Notes under the pieces: model-generated
What the model saw: the letters and a program-made list of their open reading frames with translations, nothing else
What the model was told of the DNA's origin: nothing
Database searches by the model: none
NCBI GenBank assembly: GCA_900318915.1
Contig: ONMI01000017.1
Span: forward strand, 1-33,529
Origin: an uncultured Prevotellaceae bacterium
GTDB taxonomy: Bacteria; Bacteroidota; Bacteroidia; Bacteroidales; Bacteroidaceae
Reading direction: 5' to 3'
Length of the DNA: 33,529 nucleotides
In this document: positions 16,854-25,228 of the stretch, one piece after another
Numbering within the stretch: position 1 is the first letter of the stretch
Layout: each line of letters begins with the position of its first letter
Translations under genes and position numbers: made by a program

Positions 16854-17417
16854 ATGGAAGATAACAGCAATAACGCCCACAATGTCCTGACCGCGTATCT
16901 CAATGAGCATAAACTGAGGAAAACTCCCGAACGTTATGCCATTCTCGATGCCGTCTGCTCCTTTACAGGCCATTTCTCGCTGCAGCAACTCAGCGAACGA
17001 ATGGAGGAACAGTATTTCAGGGTGAGCAGGGCCACACTCTACAATACCATGGAGCTGCTCCTCAAGGTGCCGCTCGTGGTGAGCCACAGCTTCTCGCAGC
17101 ACACCGTCTACGAGTCTTCCTTCCTCAGACCCAACCACTGTCACCAAATCTGCAAAATATGCGGAAAAGTGACCGAACTGGGCACACAGCAGGTCGAAAC
17201 GGTCATCGAAACCATGAAGATGAAGAGGTTTCACAAGGAAAGCTTCACACTCGACATCTATGGCATCTGCAGCACATGCAATGCCAAGCTGAACAGAAAA
17301 CGGAAAAAAATCAAGGAGGCCGAAGCGAAATCTGCCCAAAAAACTGTCGGCGGTAAAACACCCGCCAATGAAAAAAGCAAAGCAAAATCAAACAACAATA
17401 ATAAACCCGTAAAATGA
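16854..17417 (+). CDS. Fur-family metal- or peroxide-responsive regulator
   Basis: 187 residues from the ATG at 16854; the 22-residue longer frame begins at a TTG inside the -7 box and is rejected. The N-terminal winged helix has the family pattern LRKTPERYAILDAV and the recognition helix VSRATLYNTMELL (57-69). The dimerisation domain carries two CxxC pairs, C100/C103 (HQICKICGKV) and C139/C142 (CSTCNAKL), which should hold a structural zinc. Residues 146-187 form a Lys/Asn-rich tail without family counterpart. Whether it is Fur, Zur or PerR cannot be read from sequence. It overlaps purA as ATGA, so its level is tied to purine and tRNA-charging genes. Confidence 0.88.
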   Translation: MEDNSNNAHNVLTAYLNEHKLRKTPERYAILDAVCSFTGHFSLQQLSERMEEQYFRVSRATLYNTMELLLKVPLVVSHSFSQHTVYESSFLRPNHCHQICKICGKVTELGTQQVETVIETMKMKRFHKESFTLDIYGICSTCNAKLNRKRKKIKEAEAKSAQKTVGGKTPANEKSKAKSNNNNKPVK

Positions 17418-18688
17418 ATAAAGGAAAAGTTGATGTCCTGCTGGGACTGCAGTGGGGCGATGAGGGCAAAGGAAAAGTCGTAGATGTGCTCACACCGCAT
17501 TATGATGTGGTGGCAAGATTCCAAGGCGGACCGAATGCCGGACACACGCTCGAGTTCGAAGGTCAGAAATATGTGCTCAGAAGTATACCGTCAGGTATCT
17601 TCCAGGGCGATAAAGTCAACATCATTGGCAATGGCGTGGTGCTCGCACCCGACTTGTTTATGAACGAGGCCAAGGAACTGGCCAAAAGCGGACACGACCT
17701 GCACGGACGTCTCCATATCTCCAGAAAGGCACATCTCATCATGCCCACGCACCGACTGCTCGATGCGGCCATCGAGGCTTCAAAGGGAAAAGGTAAAGTG
17801 GGCACGACCGGAAAGGGTATCGGACCGGCCTATACCGACAAGGTGTCGCGTACTGGACTCCGCGTGGGCGACCTCTTCGACCATTTCGAGGAGCGCTATG
17901 CCGAACACAAGGCACGCCATGAGGAGACTCTCCGACAGTTGGGCTATACTGATTATGACCTCACCGAGGTGGAGAAAACCTGGATGGAGGGTGTCGAATA
18001 CCTCAAACAGTTCACCATCGTCGACAGCGAGCACGAAATCAATAATCTGCTCCGACAGGGCAAAAGCGTGCTTTGCGAGGGAGCACAGGGCACCATGCTC
18101 GATATAGACTTCGGCAGCTATCCTTTCGTCACTTCTTCCAATACCATCTGCGCGGGTGCCTGCACCGGACTGGGCATCGGACCCAACCGCATCGGCGAGG
18201 TCTACGGCATCATGAAGGCTTACTGTACCAGAGTGGGCGCAGGACCTTTCCCCACAGAACTCTTCGATGAGACCGGTGCCGAGATACGCCGAATCGGACA
18301 TGAATATGGAGCCGTCACCGGACGTGAACGCCGCTGCGGATGGATCGACCTCGTGGCACTCCGCTATTCCATCATGGTCAACGGCGTCACAAGGCTCATC
18401 ATGATGAAGAGCGATGTGCTTGACTCCTTCAAGACCATCAAGGCTTGTGTGGCTTACAGGCAGAATGGTAAACTCATCGACTATTTCCCCTACGACATCA
18501 ACCAGGGCATCGAGCCGGTGTACGAGGAACTGCCGGGATGGATGACTCCGCTGTCGGGACTCACCTCCGAAGAGCAGTTCCCTGAACAGTTCTCTGCTTA
18601 CATCCGCTTCCTCGAAAAACAACTCGAGACTCCTATCACCATCATTTCCATCGGCCCGGACAGGGCACAAACTATTGTACGCCAATAA
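17414..18688 (+). CDS. purA: Adenylosuccinate synthetase
   Basis: GTP-dependent ligation of IMP and aspartate, first step from IMP to AMP. 424 residues, close to the usual 430. Motifs: [14 protein letters not shown] (11-24) with the catalytic aspartate and GTP loop, GGPNAGHT near 40 with the catalytic histidine, [11 protein letters not shown] near 128, and [21 protein letters not shown] near 216-236. It starts inside the Fur-family stop (ATGA) and ends in a TAATG shared with hisS. No lesions. Confidence 0.98.
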   Translation: MNKGKVDVLLGLQWGDEGKGKVVDVLTPHYDVVARFQGGPNAGHTLEFEGQKYVLRSIPSGIFQGDKVNIIGNGVVLAPDLFMNEAKELAKSGHDLHGRLHISRKAHLIMPTHRLLDAAIEASKGKGKVGTTGKGIGPAYTDKVSRTGLRVGDLFDHFEERYAEHKARHEETLRQLGYTDYDLTEVEKTWMEGVEYLKQFTIVDSEHEINNLLRQGKSVLCEGAQGTMLDIDFGSYPFVTSSNTICAGACTGLGIGPNRIGEVYGIMKAYCTRVGAGPFPTELFDETGAEIRRIGHEYGAVTGRERRCGWIDLVALRYSIMVNGVTRLIMMKSDVLDSFKTIKACVAYRQNGKLIDYFPYDINQGIEPVYEELPGWMTPLSGLTSEEQFPEQFSAYIRFLEKQLETPITIISIGPDRAQTIVRQ

Positions 18689-20055
18689 TGATTCAAAAAC
18701 CGTCACGCCCAAAAGGCACGCGCGACTTCTCTCCCGTAGAGATGGCCAAGCGCAACTATATCTTCAACACCATTCGCGAGGTCTTCTCGCTCTATGGATT
18801 CAAACAAATTGAGACTCCCGCCCTCGAAAACCTTTCCACACTCATGGGAAAATATGGTGAGGAGGGCGACAAGCTGGTCTACAAAATCCTCAACTCGGGC
18901 GAGTTCACACAGAAAGTGACCGACGAGGAACTGCTACAGCGCAACCACCTGCACCTGGCGGCACGCATCTGCGAGAAAGGACTGCGCTACGACCTTACCG
19001 TGCCGTTCGCACGCTTCGTCGTCATGCACCGCGAGGAACTGCAGCTGCCTTTCAAGCGCTATCAGATTCAGCCCGTGTGGCGAGCCGACCGGCCGCAGAA
19101 AGGTCGCTACCGCGAGTTCTACCAGTGCGATGCCGATGTCGTGGGAAGCGACTCGCTCCTCAATGAGGTGGAACTGATGCAGATTGTCGATACCGTGTTC
19201 GCACGCCTCGGTGTCAGGGTGGCCATCAAACTCAACAACAGGAAAATCCTGCAGGGCATCGCCGAGGTAATCGGTGCTCCCGAGAAAATGGTCGATATCA
19301 CAGTGGCCATCGACAAACTCGATAAAATCGGTATCGATGCCGTCAACGACGAATTGCGCCAGGACGGTCTCACCGAAGACAATATCGCCCGCCTGCAGCC
19401 TATCCTGGCCATGACGGGCTCCAACGATGAGAAACTGACCACCATCGCACAGGTGCTGGCGGCTTCCGAGGTGGGACTGAAGGGCGTCGAGGAGTCGCGC
19501 TTCATTCTCGACACGCTCAAGAAGTGCCCCATGACCAATGCCATGGAACTGGACCTCACCCTGGCACGTGGCCTCAACTACTACACAGGCGCTATCTTCG
19601 AGGTGAAGGCGCTCGACACGCCCATGGGAAGCATCACCGGAGGCGGACGCTACGACAACCTCACGGGCATCTTCGGCATGCCGGGACTCAGCGGTGTGGG
19701 CATCTCCTTCGGCGCCGACCGCATCTACGATGTGCTCAACGCACTCGACCTCTATCCCGAGGAGTCGTTCAACGGCACACAGCTGCTCTTCGTCAATATG
19801 GGACAGGCTGAGCTGGAGGCTTGCCTGCCGGTGGCGGCGGCATGCCGCGCCAGGGGCGTAAGGTGCGAGGTGTATCCCGACAAGGCCAAGATGAAAAAGC
19901 AGATGAGCTATGCCAATGCGCAGAATGTGCCTTTCGTGGCCATCGTGGGCGAAAGCGAACTGGCCGAGGGAAAACTCATGCTCAAGAATATGGTGAGCGG
20001 TGAGCAAAAACTCGTCGCTCCCGAGGAACTGATTGATATCGTCGCTGGTGAGTAG
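18688..20055 (+). CDS. hisS: Histidyl-tRNA synthetase
   Basis: Class II synthetase charging tRNA-His. 455 residues: motif 1 region [17 protein letters not shown], motif 2 [26 protein letters not shown], the histidine-specific motif [22 protein letters not shown], motif 3 [15 protein letters not shown], and a C-terminal anticodon-binding domain from about 365. It is coupled to purA by TAATG and is followed after one base by the esterase gene. Confidence 0.98.
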   Translation: MIQKPSRPKGTRDFSPVEMAKRNYIFNTIREVFSLYGFKQIETPALENLSTLMGKYGEEGDKLVYKILNSGEFTQKVTDEELLQRNHLHLAARICEKGLRYDLTVPFARFVVMHREELQLPFKRYQIQPVWRADRPQKGRYREFYQCDADVVGSDSLLNEVELMQIVDTVFARLGVRVAIKLNNRKILQGIAEVIGAPEKMVDITVAIDKLDKIGIDAVNDELRQDGLTEDNIARLQPILAMTGSNDEKLTTIAQVLAASEVGLKGVEESRFILDTLKKCPMTNAMELDLTLARGLNYYTGAIFEVKALDTPMGSITGGGRYDNLTGIFGMPGLSGVGISFGADRIYDVLNALDLYPEESFNGTQLLFVNMGQAELEACLPVAAACRARGVRCEVYPDKAKMKKQMSYANAQNVPFVAIVGESELAEGKLMLKNMVSGEQKLVAPEELIDIVAGE

Positions 20056-20056
20056 T

Positions 20057-21064
20057 ATGCATAGGTACATTCTCCGAACACTGCGCACGGCTCTCCTCTT
20101 CACAGTGGTCTTGGTGCTGTGCACGGCTGGCAAACGGCCGGCACTCACCATCTTCATGATTGGCGACTCCACCATGGCCAACAAGTCTATCGCCAACGGC
20201 AATCTCGAGAGGGGATGGGGCATGGTACTCCAGGGCTTCTTCACCGACCGCGTGCTGGTGGACAATCATGCGGTGAACGGACGCTCCTCGAAAAGTTTCA
20301 TCGACGAGGGACGGTGGGATACCGTGCTCGCAAAAATGAAAAAGGGCGACTATGTCTTTATCCAGTTCGGACACAATGATGAGAAACCGCAGCCTGACCG
20401 GCACACGGATGTGGGCTCCACCTTCGATGCCAACCTCGAGCGGTTCGTCAGGGAGACAAGGGAGCGGGGTGGCATACCGGTGCTCTTCAACTGTGTGGTG
20501 AGACGAAACTTCCAGTCGGAGGCCAAATTGGGCGACGACGACGAGAAACTGCGCAACAGCGTCTACGAGGGGGAGCCCAATGTGGGCGATGTGCTCATCG
20601 ATACGCATGGCGAGTATGCCAAGGCCCCCAAAAGGGTGGCCGAACGGCTACATGTGCCCTTCGTCGATGCCAATGCCATCACGCACAATCTGGAGCAGTC
20701 GCTCGGCGCCGAGAAGTCGAAAGACCTTCACCTGTGGCTCCTCCCGGGACAGGTGCCATCCCATCCCAAAGGCCGGCAGGACAATACGCACTACAGCGTC
20801 TATGGCGCTCATGTCGTGGCAGGACTACTCGTCGATGAGATAGCTCGCCAGGTGCCGGCACTCAAGAAGTTCGTGCGCCACTACGACTATATTGTGTCCG
20901 ACGAGGGCAGGGGCAACTTCATGACGCTACAGGAGGCGGTCGATGCTGTGCCCGCGGGGCAGAAGGCGGTGGTACGCGTGCTCCACGGCGAATGGAAAAA
21001 GCCTGTCGTACCGAAGGGCAAGCGGGTCAAGCTAAGTGTGTCTTGCAATGCATCCGTAGAGTGA
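20057..21064 (+). CDS. Secreted SGNH (rhamnogalacturonan/pectin acetylesterase-type) hydrolase with a pectin methylesterase stub
   Basis: 335 residues. The start is the ATG one base after the hisS TAG; a frame from 20033 lies in hisS. Residues about 1-26 form a signal peptide. The SGNH domain follows with block I FMIGDSTMANK (nucleophile Ser), the block III motif FGHND, and the block V pair DNTHYS. This type deacetylates pectic side chains. From about residue 276 the sequence changes to DEGRGNFMTLQEAVDAVPAG...VVRVLHGEW, the first strands of a pectin methylesterase (CE8). That domain then stops after about 60 residues, long before its catalytic aspartates, and nothing of it remains in the following 110 bp. 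The fusion is therefore truncated; the esterase domain looks complete. Confidence 0.82.
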   Translation: MHRYILRTLRTALLFTVVLVLCTAGKRPALTIFMIGDSTMANKSIANGNLERGWGMVLQGFFTDRVLVDNHAVNGRSSKSFIDEGRWDTVLAKMKKGDYVFIQFGHNDEKPQPDRHTDVGSTFDANLERFVRETRERGGIPVLFNCVVRRNFQSEAKLGDDDEKLRNSVYEGEPNVGDVLIDTHGEYAKAPKRVAERLHVPFVDANAITHNLEQSLGAEKSKDLHLWLLPGQVPSHPKGRQDNTHYSVYGAHVVAGLLVDEIARQVPALKKFVRHYDYIVSDEGRGNFMTLQEAVDAVPAGQKAVVRVLHGEWKKPVVPKGKRVKLSVSCNASVE

Positions 21065-21090
21065 CACTTTCTTATTTTTTCTTTTCAAAA

Positions 21091-21122
21091 TTTGGAAATA
21101 CCGCTTTTTTGTGCTATATTTG
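21091..21122 (+). promoter_or_regulatory. Bacteroidetes promoter for the rubrerythrin
   Basis: TTTG at 21091-21094 and TATATTTG at 21115-21122 with 20 nt between them form a complete -33/-7 pair, 56 nt before the ATG. Confidence 0.8.
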
Positions 21123-21178
21123 CAGAGTGAGTTTTTTTAACTGAATCCTTTATTATTAACTGATACTACAAGAACATT

Positions 21179-21733
21179 ATGAAGAAAAAATTTATTTGCA
21201 CCGTTTGTGGATATATTCACGAAGGTCCCGAACCCCCTGAGAGATGCCCCGTATGTAAGGTTCCCGCTTCCAAGTTCAAGGAGATAACCGACGAGGAAAT
21301 GACCTATGCCACCGTTCACAAGATTGGCGACGGCAAACCCGAGGGCGTGAGCGAGGAGATGATACAGGACCTCCGCAACCATTTCAACGGCGAGTGCGGT
21401 GAGGTGGGCATGTACCTGGCTATGAGCCGTCAGGCCGACCGCGAGGGATATCCCGAAATCGCTGAGGCCTTCAAGCGCTATGCTTTCGAAGAGGCTGAGC
21501 ATGCTGCCAAGTTTGCCGAGCTCCTCGGTGAGTGCGTGTGGGACACCAAAACAAATCTCGAGAAGCGCGCCGCCGCCGAGGCCGGTGCCTGCGAGGATAA
21601 GTTCCGCATCGCAAAGAATGCAAAGGCTGCAGGATTCGATGCCATCCACGACACCGTACACGAGATGGCAAAGGATGAGGCACGCCACGGAGCCGGCTTC
21701 GCCGGACTCCTCAAGCGCTACTTCGACAAGTAA
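21179..21733 (+). CDS. Reverse-type rubrerythrin
   Basis: Peroxide-reducing non-haem iron protein for oxidative stress in an anaerobe. The domain order is inverted relative to classical rubrerythrin: an N-terminal rubredoxin domain with two CxxC pairs (CTVCGY at 7-10 and CPVCKVP near 23-26) comes before the ferritin-like diiron domain. The diiron ligands appear in [27 protein letters not shown] and [13 protein letters not shown]. 184 residues, complete. It is monocistronic between a consensus promoter and a strong terminator. Its electron donor is not encoded nearby. Confidence 0.93.
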   Translation: MKKKFICTVCGYIHEGPEPPERCPVCKVPASKFKEITDEEMTYATVHKIGDGKPEGVSEEMIQDLRNHFNGECGEVGMYLAMSRQADREGYPEIAEAFKRYAFEEAEHAAKFAELLGECVWDTKTNLEKRAAAEAGACEDKFRIAKNAKAAGFDAIHDTVHEMAKDEARHGAGFAGLLKRYFDK

Positions 21734-21759
21734 CCCTCACCCCGCACCACAAAACATTT

Positions 21760-21794
21760 ACGTCGGCAGCTCCACAGAACTGCCGACGTTTTTT
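21760..21794 (+). terminator. Intrinsic terminator of the rubrerythrin gene
   Basis: A perfect 10-bp stem (ACGTCGGCAG at 21760-21769 with CTGCCGACGT at 21780-21789), 10-nt loop, then TTTTT. In the other direction no U-run follows, so it is mainly one-way. Confidence 0.93.
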
Positions 21795-21829
21795 ATATAG
21801 AAAGAGCATACCTCTATACTCTTAAACTC

Positions 21830-22570
21830 CTAATAATAGGTAATCACCCTTGTCTGCTTGGTCTTACGGTTCTCGGTGCCTATCACCTTGCCCCCCTCGT
21901 CGGTGGTCGTCGTCTTCTGCGTGCAGTAGCGTTCGGTCCAGTTGCCGTGCTCGTCCACCTTCGTGTATTCGTATTCGGTCACAGTGCTGTAGTGCTCGCC
22001 TTCGTCATCTCCCTCTGACGTTATCTTGTCGGGATAGGGATGGTTGCCGGTGTAGGTCAGTTCCTCGGTATAAAACTGCTCCCAAAGCGACAGCTCTACT
22101 TTGGCGAAACGGCCCTTGTCGTCATAGGTGAAGTCGTAGTGGAACATCATGTCGTCTTCCTCGTCTTGGGCCTCACCGTAACTGATAACGCGGCCCTGCG
22201 CGTCGCGCTCCATCTTCGTGTAGTCGTGATTGCCTTTCACAAATTTGCCGCTGGCGTCATATTCGTAGCGGTTGTCGTAGAAGTCGAGCGTCACACGGCC
22301 TTGCTCGTCGAAACTCATCTCCAGCTTATTGTCCTCAACCCAGGGGTCGCCCTCGCTGTCGGCGGAGAGGTCGGCCACGCTGAGCCGTACTTCCTTCACC
22401 TTGCCCGCCATGCCGAAACTGCGCACGTCGGTGGGGGTATCTTCGTCCATGGTTTCTGCAACTGAGGCTTTGTTCTCACTGGCGGCTTGCTGCGCGGGGG
22501 CAGGCTTGTTGGAGCAGCACATCAGCAGCATCATAAGGGCCGCTGTAGATAAAAGGTGCATTGATTTCAT
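21830..22570 (-). CDS. Lipoprotein with YD-repeat-like motifs, function unknown
   Basis: 246 residues from the ATG at 22570; a TTG at 22579 would add three residues. The signal sequence ends in LLMCCSNK, a lipobox-like site, so the protein should be lipid-anchored. After an acidic, low-complexity linker come several short repeats of the pattern FDEQGRV, YDASGKF, RDAQGRV, YDDKGRF, VDEHGNW, each beginning a beta-hairpin, similar to YD/RHS-type or MORN-like repeats found in Bacteroidales surface lipoproteins. No catalytic motif is seen. It is monocistronic with a near-consensus -7 box. Confidence 0.75.
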   Translation of the reverse strand: MKSMHLLSTAALMMLLMCCSNKPAPAQQAASENKASVAETMDEDTPTDVRSFGMAGKVKEVRLSVADLSADSEGDPWVEDNKLEMSFDEQGRVTLDFYDNRYEYDASGKFVKGNHDYTKMERDAQGRVISYGEAQDEEDDMMFHYDFTYDDKGRFAKVELSLWEQFYTEELTYTGNHPYPDKITSEGDDEGEHYSTVTEYEYTKVDEHGNWTERYCTQKTTTTDEGGKVIGTENRKTKQTRVITYY

Positions 22571-22592
22571 GGTCTTCAAGTTTGATTTGTTG

Positions 22593-22600
22593 CGAAGTTA
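22593..22600 (-). promoter_or_regulatory. Near-consensus -7 box for the lipoprotein gene
   Basis: TAACTTCG on the minus strand, one mismatch to TAnnTTTG, 22 nt before the ATG. No clear -33 element. Confidence 0.4.
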
Positions 22601-22639
22601 AACATTTTTCAGCCTTCCTCCAAATAATGTGGCGAAAAA

Positions 22640-23830
22640 CTATCGCTCGGCGATGTTTTTGGCCGCCACATAGCCGGTGGTCCAGGCGGCTTGGAAATTG
22701 AAACCGCCGGTCACACCGTCAATGTCGAGCACCTCGCCGGCGAAGTACAGCCCTGGATACACACGGCTCTCCATCGTGTTGGGATGGATGCTGCGGAGCG
22801 ATACACCGCCGCAGGTCACAAACTCGTCTTTGAAGGGGGCGCGGCCGGAGGTCTCATAGGTGTCGCTGCACAGCACGCTCACCAGGCGGTTCATGTCGCG
22901 CTTGCCGATGTCGCACCAGCGCAGACCGGGGCGGCCATCAGTGCTCTTGCCGGCCAGATAGCTCCACAGGCGTTGCTGAAGTCGAAGGGGTGGGGTGGTG
23001 CAGAGCTGTCGCTGAGGGTGCTCAGAGACGGCCTTTTCCAGACAAGCGCGCACGGCACCCTCGTTCTCGCCGGTCCAGTTGATGCCAAGGGGCATGCGGT
23101 AGCCGTTCTGGTGGAGCAGACGGGCACCGTGGCTCGACAGCTTCAGAATGGCAGGACCGCTCAGACCCCAGTGGGTGATGAGGAGTGGACCTTGCGTGCG
23201 CAGCTTGGTGCCGGGAAGGTAGGCAAAGGCTTGCTCGGCCACTATGCCCATCAGGTCGCGCAGACCGCCGTCCTTGATGCTCAGGGAGAAGAGGGAGGGC
23301 ACGGGCTCTTCTATCTCATGGCCCATGTCGCGGAGCCACGAAAGGCCTTTTCCCGTGGGCGAACCGCCTGTGGCTACGCATACGGCATCATAGCCGGCAA
23401 GCGAGTCCACATTGCTCACACCATGCCGTGTCTCGATGCGGATGCCGTAGCGGCGGGCATGCTCCAGAAAACAGTCGATGATGGCATGGGAGTCTTGGGC
23501 CTTCGGAAACACGCAGTGGTCGTCTTGTCTCGTCAACGGCACGCCGTGCCGCTCGAACCAGACGTAGGCGTCTTGATAGTCAAACTGGTGGAAGAGTCGT
23601 TTCAGAAGACGGTGCCCGCGGGGGTATACACTGCTTAGGTCGGTCACACCCTCAAAGGTGTTGGTGCAGTTGCAGCGGCCGCCGCCGGATATCTCTACCT
23701 TGGTCAGGACACGTGGACCGCGTTCCAGTATGCTTACTTCTGCTTGCGGGCAAAGTTCCTTCAGATTGATGGCGCAGAAAAAACCTGCCGCTCCGCCGCC
23801 TATCACTGCCACTCTTTTCTTCGATTCCAT
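22640..23830 (-). CDS. HI0933/BaiN-type FAD-dependent oxidoreductase
   Basis: 396 residues. The FAD-binding fold opens with VAVIGGGAAGFFCAINL (7-23), followed by the family hallmark EISGGGRCNCTN near 47-58, VCVATGGSPTGKGLSW near 150, and the C-terminal dinucleotide motif PGLYFAGEVLDIDGVTGGFNFQAAWTTG split over two loops. This family of flavoproteins (NAD(P)/FAD-dependent oxidoreductases, annotated after HI0933, YhiN or BaiN) has mostly unknown substrates; the bile-acid role of one member cannot be assumed. ATG at 23830. It is divergent from the outer membrane protein gene. Confidence 0.9.
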   Translation of the reverse strand: MESKKRVAVIGGGAAGFFCAINLKELCPQAEVSILERGPRVLTKVEISGGGRCNCTNTFEGVTDLSSVYPRGHRLLKRLFHQFDYQDAYVWFERHGVPLTRQDDHCVFPKAQDSHAIIDCFLEHARRYGIRIETRHGVSNVDSLAGYDAVCVATGGSPTGKGLSWLRDMGHEIEEPVPSLFSLSIKDGGLRDLMGIVAEQAFAYLPGTKLRTQGPLLITHWGLSGPAILKLSSHGARLLHQNGYRMPLGINWTGENEGAVRACLEKAVSEHPQRQLCTTPPLRLQQRLWSYLAGKSTDGRPGLRWCDIGKRDMNRLVSVLCSDTYETSGRAPFKDEFVTCGGVSLRSIHPNTMESRVYPGLYFAGEVLDIDGVTGGFNFQAAWTTGYVAAKNIAER

Positions 23831-23864
23831 CGTTTATTTGCTCTGTGGTTGTTCGCTTTGTCAA

Positions 23865-23872
23865 CAAAGGTA
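23865..23872 (-). promoter_or_regulatory. Bacteroidetes -7 box for the flavoprotein gene
   Basis: TACCTTTG on the minus strand, perfect TAnnTTTG, 34 nt before the ATG. The -33 region is not convincing. Confidence 0.55.
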
Positions 23873-23934
23873 CAAATCTTTATGCCTTTTGACCTAAAGC
23901 GAGAACATTTTTTCGCTTTTTTACTTTTTTTTGC

Positions 23935-23942
23935 TATTTTTG
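23935..23942 (+). promoter_or_regulatory. Bacteroidetes -7 box for the outer membrane protein gene
   Basis: TATTTTTG, perfect TAnnTTTG, 20 nt before the ATG; TTTC 20 nt upstream takes the -33 place. Confidence 0.6.
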
Positions 23943-23962
23943 CAACAAATTTCTCTTACCCC

Positions 23963-25225
23963 ATGAATAGTAGGTCGTTTTGCTTCCTTGCCATCTTTTC
24001 TCTTGCAGCGCTCAATGGTGCCGCGCAGGATTCTGTGGCGGTGCGCCATTGGGGAGGAACGGTAGTCTTCAACCCGGGCAATGTGCTCAATATGCACCAT
24101 TATACCGACCGCTATGATGTGCCGCATCGCAAAAACCGGGCTTTCGCAGCTGAGATAGGGTATTCGCCGCTGCCTTCCGACAGCGACGCCTTCGCTTCCG
24201 ACTACAATTACCCGACTTATGGCGTGGGGCTGAAATATGCCGTCAACAATAGCATACGCTTCTCGCGGCACGATGATTATGAATGGCCCGACGGCGGAAC
24301 TGTCGATTACGATTCGTATGTGGGCAATTCATGGGCATTCTACGGATTCTTCACAAGACCGCTCCTGCGCACCAAACACTGGATGGCCGACCTTACTGTC
24401 AATGCCGGTACGGCTTACAGCCACACCAAGTACGACAAGCACAATAATGTGGACAATGAACTCATCGGCGCACGATGGCTCATCTATTTCGGAGCGGGAC
24501 TGCATTTGTCGTACCGGTTCGCACCTGACTTCGCCCTGAAAGGGGGGCTGGAGTTCTGGCACCTCAGTAACGGAGCGCTCAACCGGCCCAACAAAGGGGT
24601 CAATTTCCTGGGGCCTTCCATCGGACTTGCCTACATGCCTTATTATGAGCCGCTGGCACAGAACAAGAGTCGGAAGATTAAGGAACCTTTCAACCGCTAT
24701 TGGTATGCGGAGGTGACGGCGGGCGTAGGGGCCAAGACACTGGAGGAGGACTGGAACATGACGCAGAATGAACTCTCTCCTGATGATTCGCGCTTTCAGA
24801 CGGAGCATTTCCATCTTTATATGGCTTATTCGGCACAGGCCGATATCATGTACCGTTATGCGCGCCGATGGGCCACCGGCTTCGGCGTGGACGTCAATTA
24901 TGGGGAGTATGCCTCGCGCATCGAGGAGCGCGACAAGGAGAAGGGCTATACCGACAAACACAGCCCGTGGTCTTTGGGCTTGTCGGCCAAGCATCAGGTC
25001 TTCTACCACAATATCTCCATGAGGGTCTCGCTGGGCTATTACCTCCACAGGGAGATGGGACACCGCGCCAAGTCGGTCGAGAAGCGTTATTACGAGACGG
25101 TGGGCCTTCGCTACTCCATTCCCGCATTGGGCAACCTTTCACTCGGATTTGATGTGAAGGCGCATTTCCTCAAGGCCGACTACACGCAGCTTGTGCTCTC
25201 TTACCCTATACGATTCAAAAAATAA
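23963..25225 (+). CDS. Acyloxyacyl hydrolase / lipid A deacylase (PagL)-like outer membrane protein
   Basis: 420 residues from the ATG at 23963; an open frame from 23744 runs antisense through the flavoprotein start and its own promoter and is rejected. A signal peptide (FCFLAIFSLAALNGAAQ) is followed by alternating amphipathic strands typical of a beta-barrel. The PagL-type active site is suggested by FWHLSNGALNRPNKGVNFLG, with H200 and S202, in a strand context like the lipid A 3-O-deacylase family, which trims lipid A acyl chains in the outer membrane. PagL itself is about 160-180 residues. Here the second half (about 235-420) adds another set of strands, so the barrel is larger or duplicated. 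Lipid A as substrate is an inference from the motif. Confidence 0.7.
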   Translation: MNSRSFCFLAIFSLAALNGAAQDSVAVRHWGGTVVFNPGNVLNMHHYTDRYDVPHRKNRAFAAEIGYSPLPSDSDAFASDYNYPTYGVGLKYAVNNSIRFSRHDDYEWPDGGTVDYDSYVGNSWAFYGFFTRPLLRTKHWMADLTVNAGTAYSHTKYDKHNNVDNELIGARWLIYFGAGLHLSYRFAPDFALKGGLEFWHLSNGALNRPNKGVNFLGPSIGLAYMPYYEPLAQNKSRKIKEPFNRYWYAEVTAGVGAKTLEEDWNMTQNELSPDDSRFQTEHFHLYMAYSAQADIMYRYARRWATGFGVDVNYGEYASRIEERDKEKGYTDKHSPWSLGLSAKHQVFYHNISMRVSLGYYLHREMGHRAKSVEKRYYETVGLRYSIPALGNLSLGFDVKAHFLKADYTQLVLSYPIRFKK

Positions 25226-25228
25226 CCG

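Noticed and set aside
18934-20265. 443-codon minus-strand open frame
   Set aside because: Antisense to hisS and the esterase start; no recognisable protein features.
21065-21178. Remaining pectin methylesterase sequence in another frame after the esterase
   Set aside because: The region is AT-rich promoter sequence for the rubrerythrin; no CE8 motif is seen in any frame.
23744-23962. 73-codon extension of the outer membrane protein
   Set aside because: Overlaps the flavoprotein gene and both promoters; the ATG at 23963 begins a proper signal peptide.
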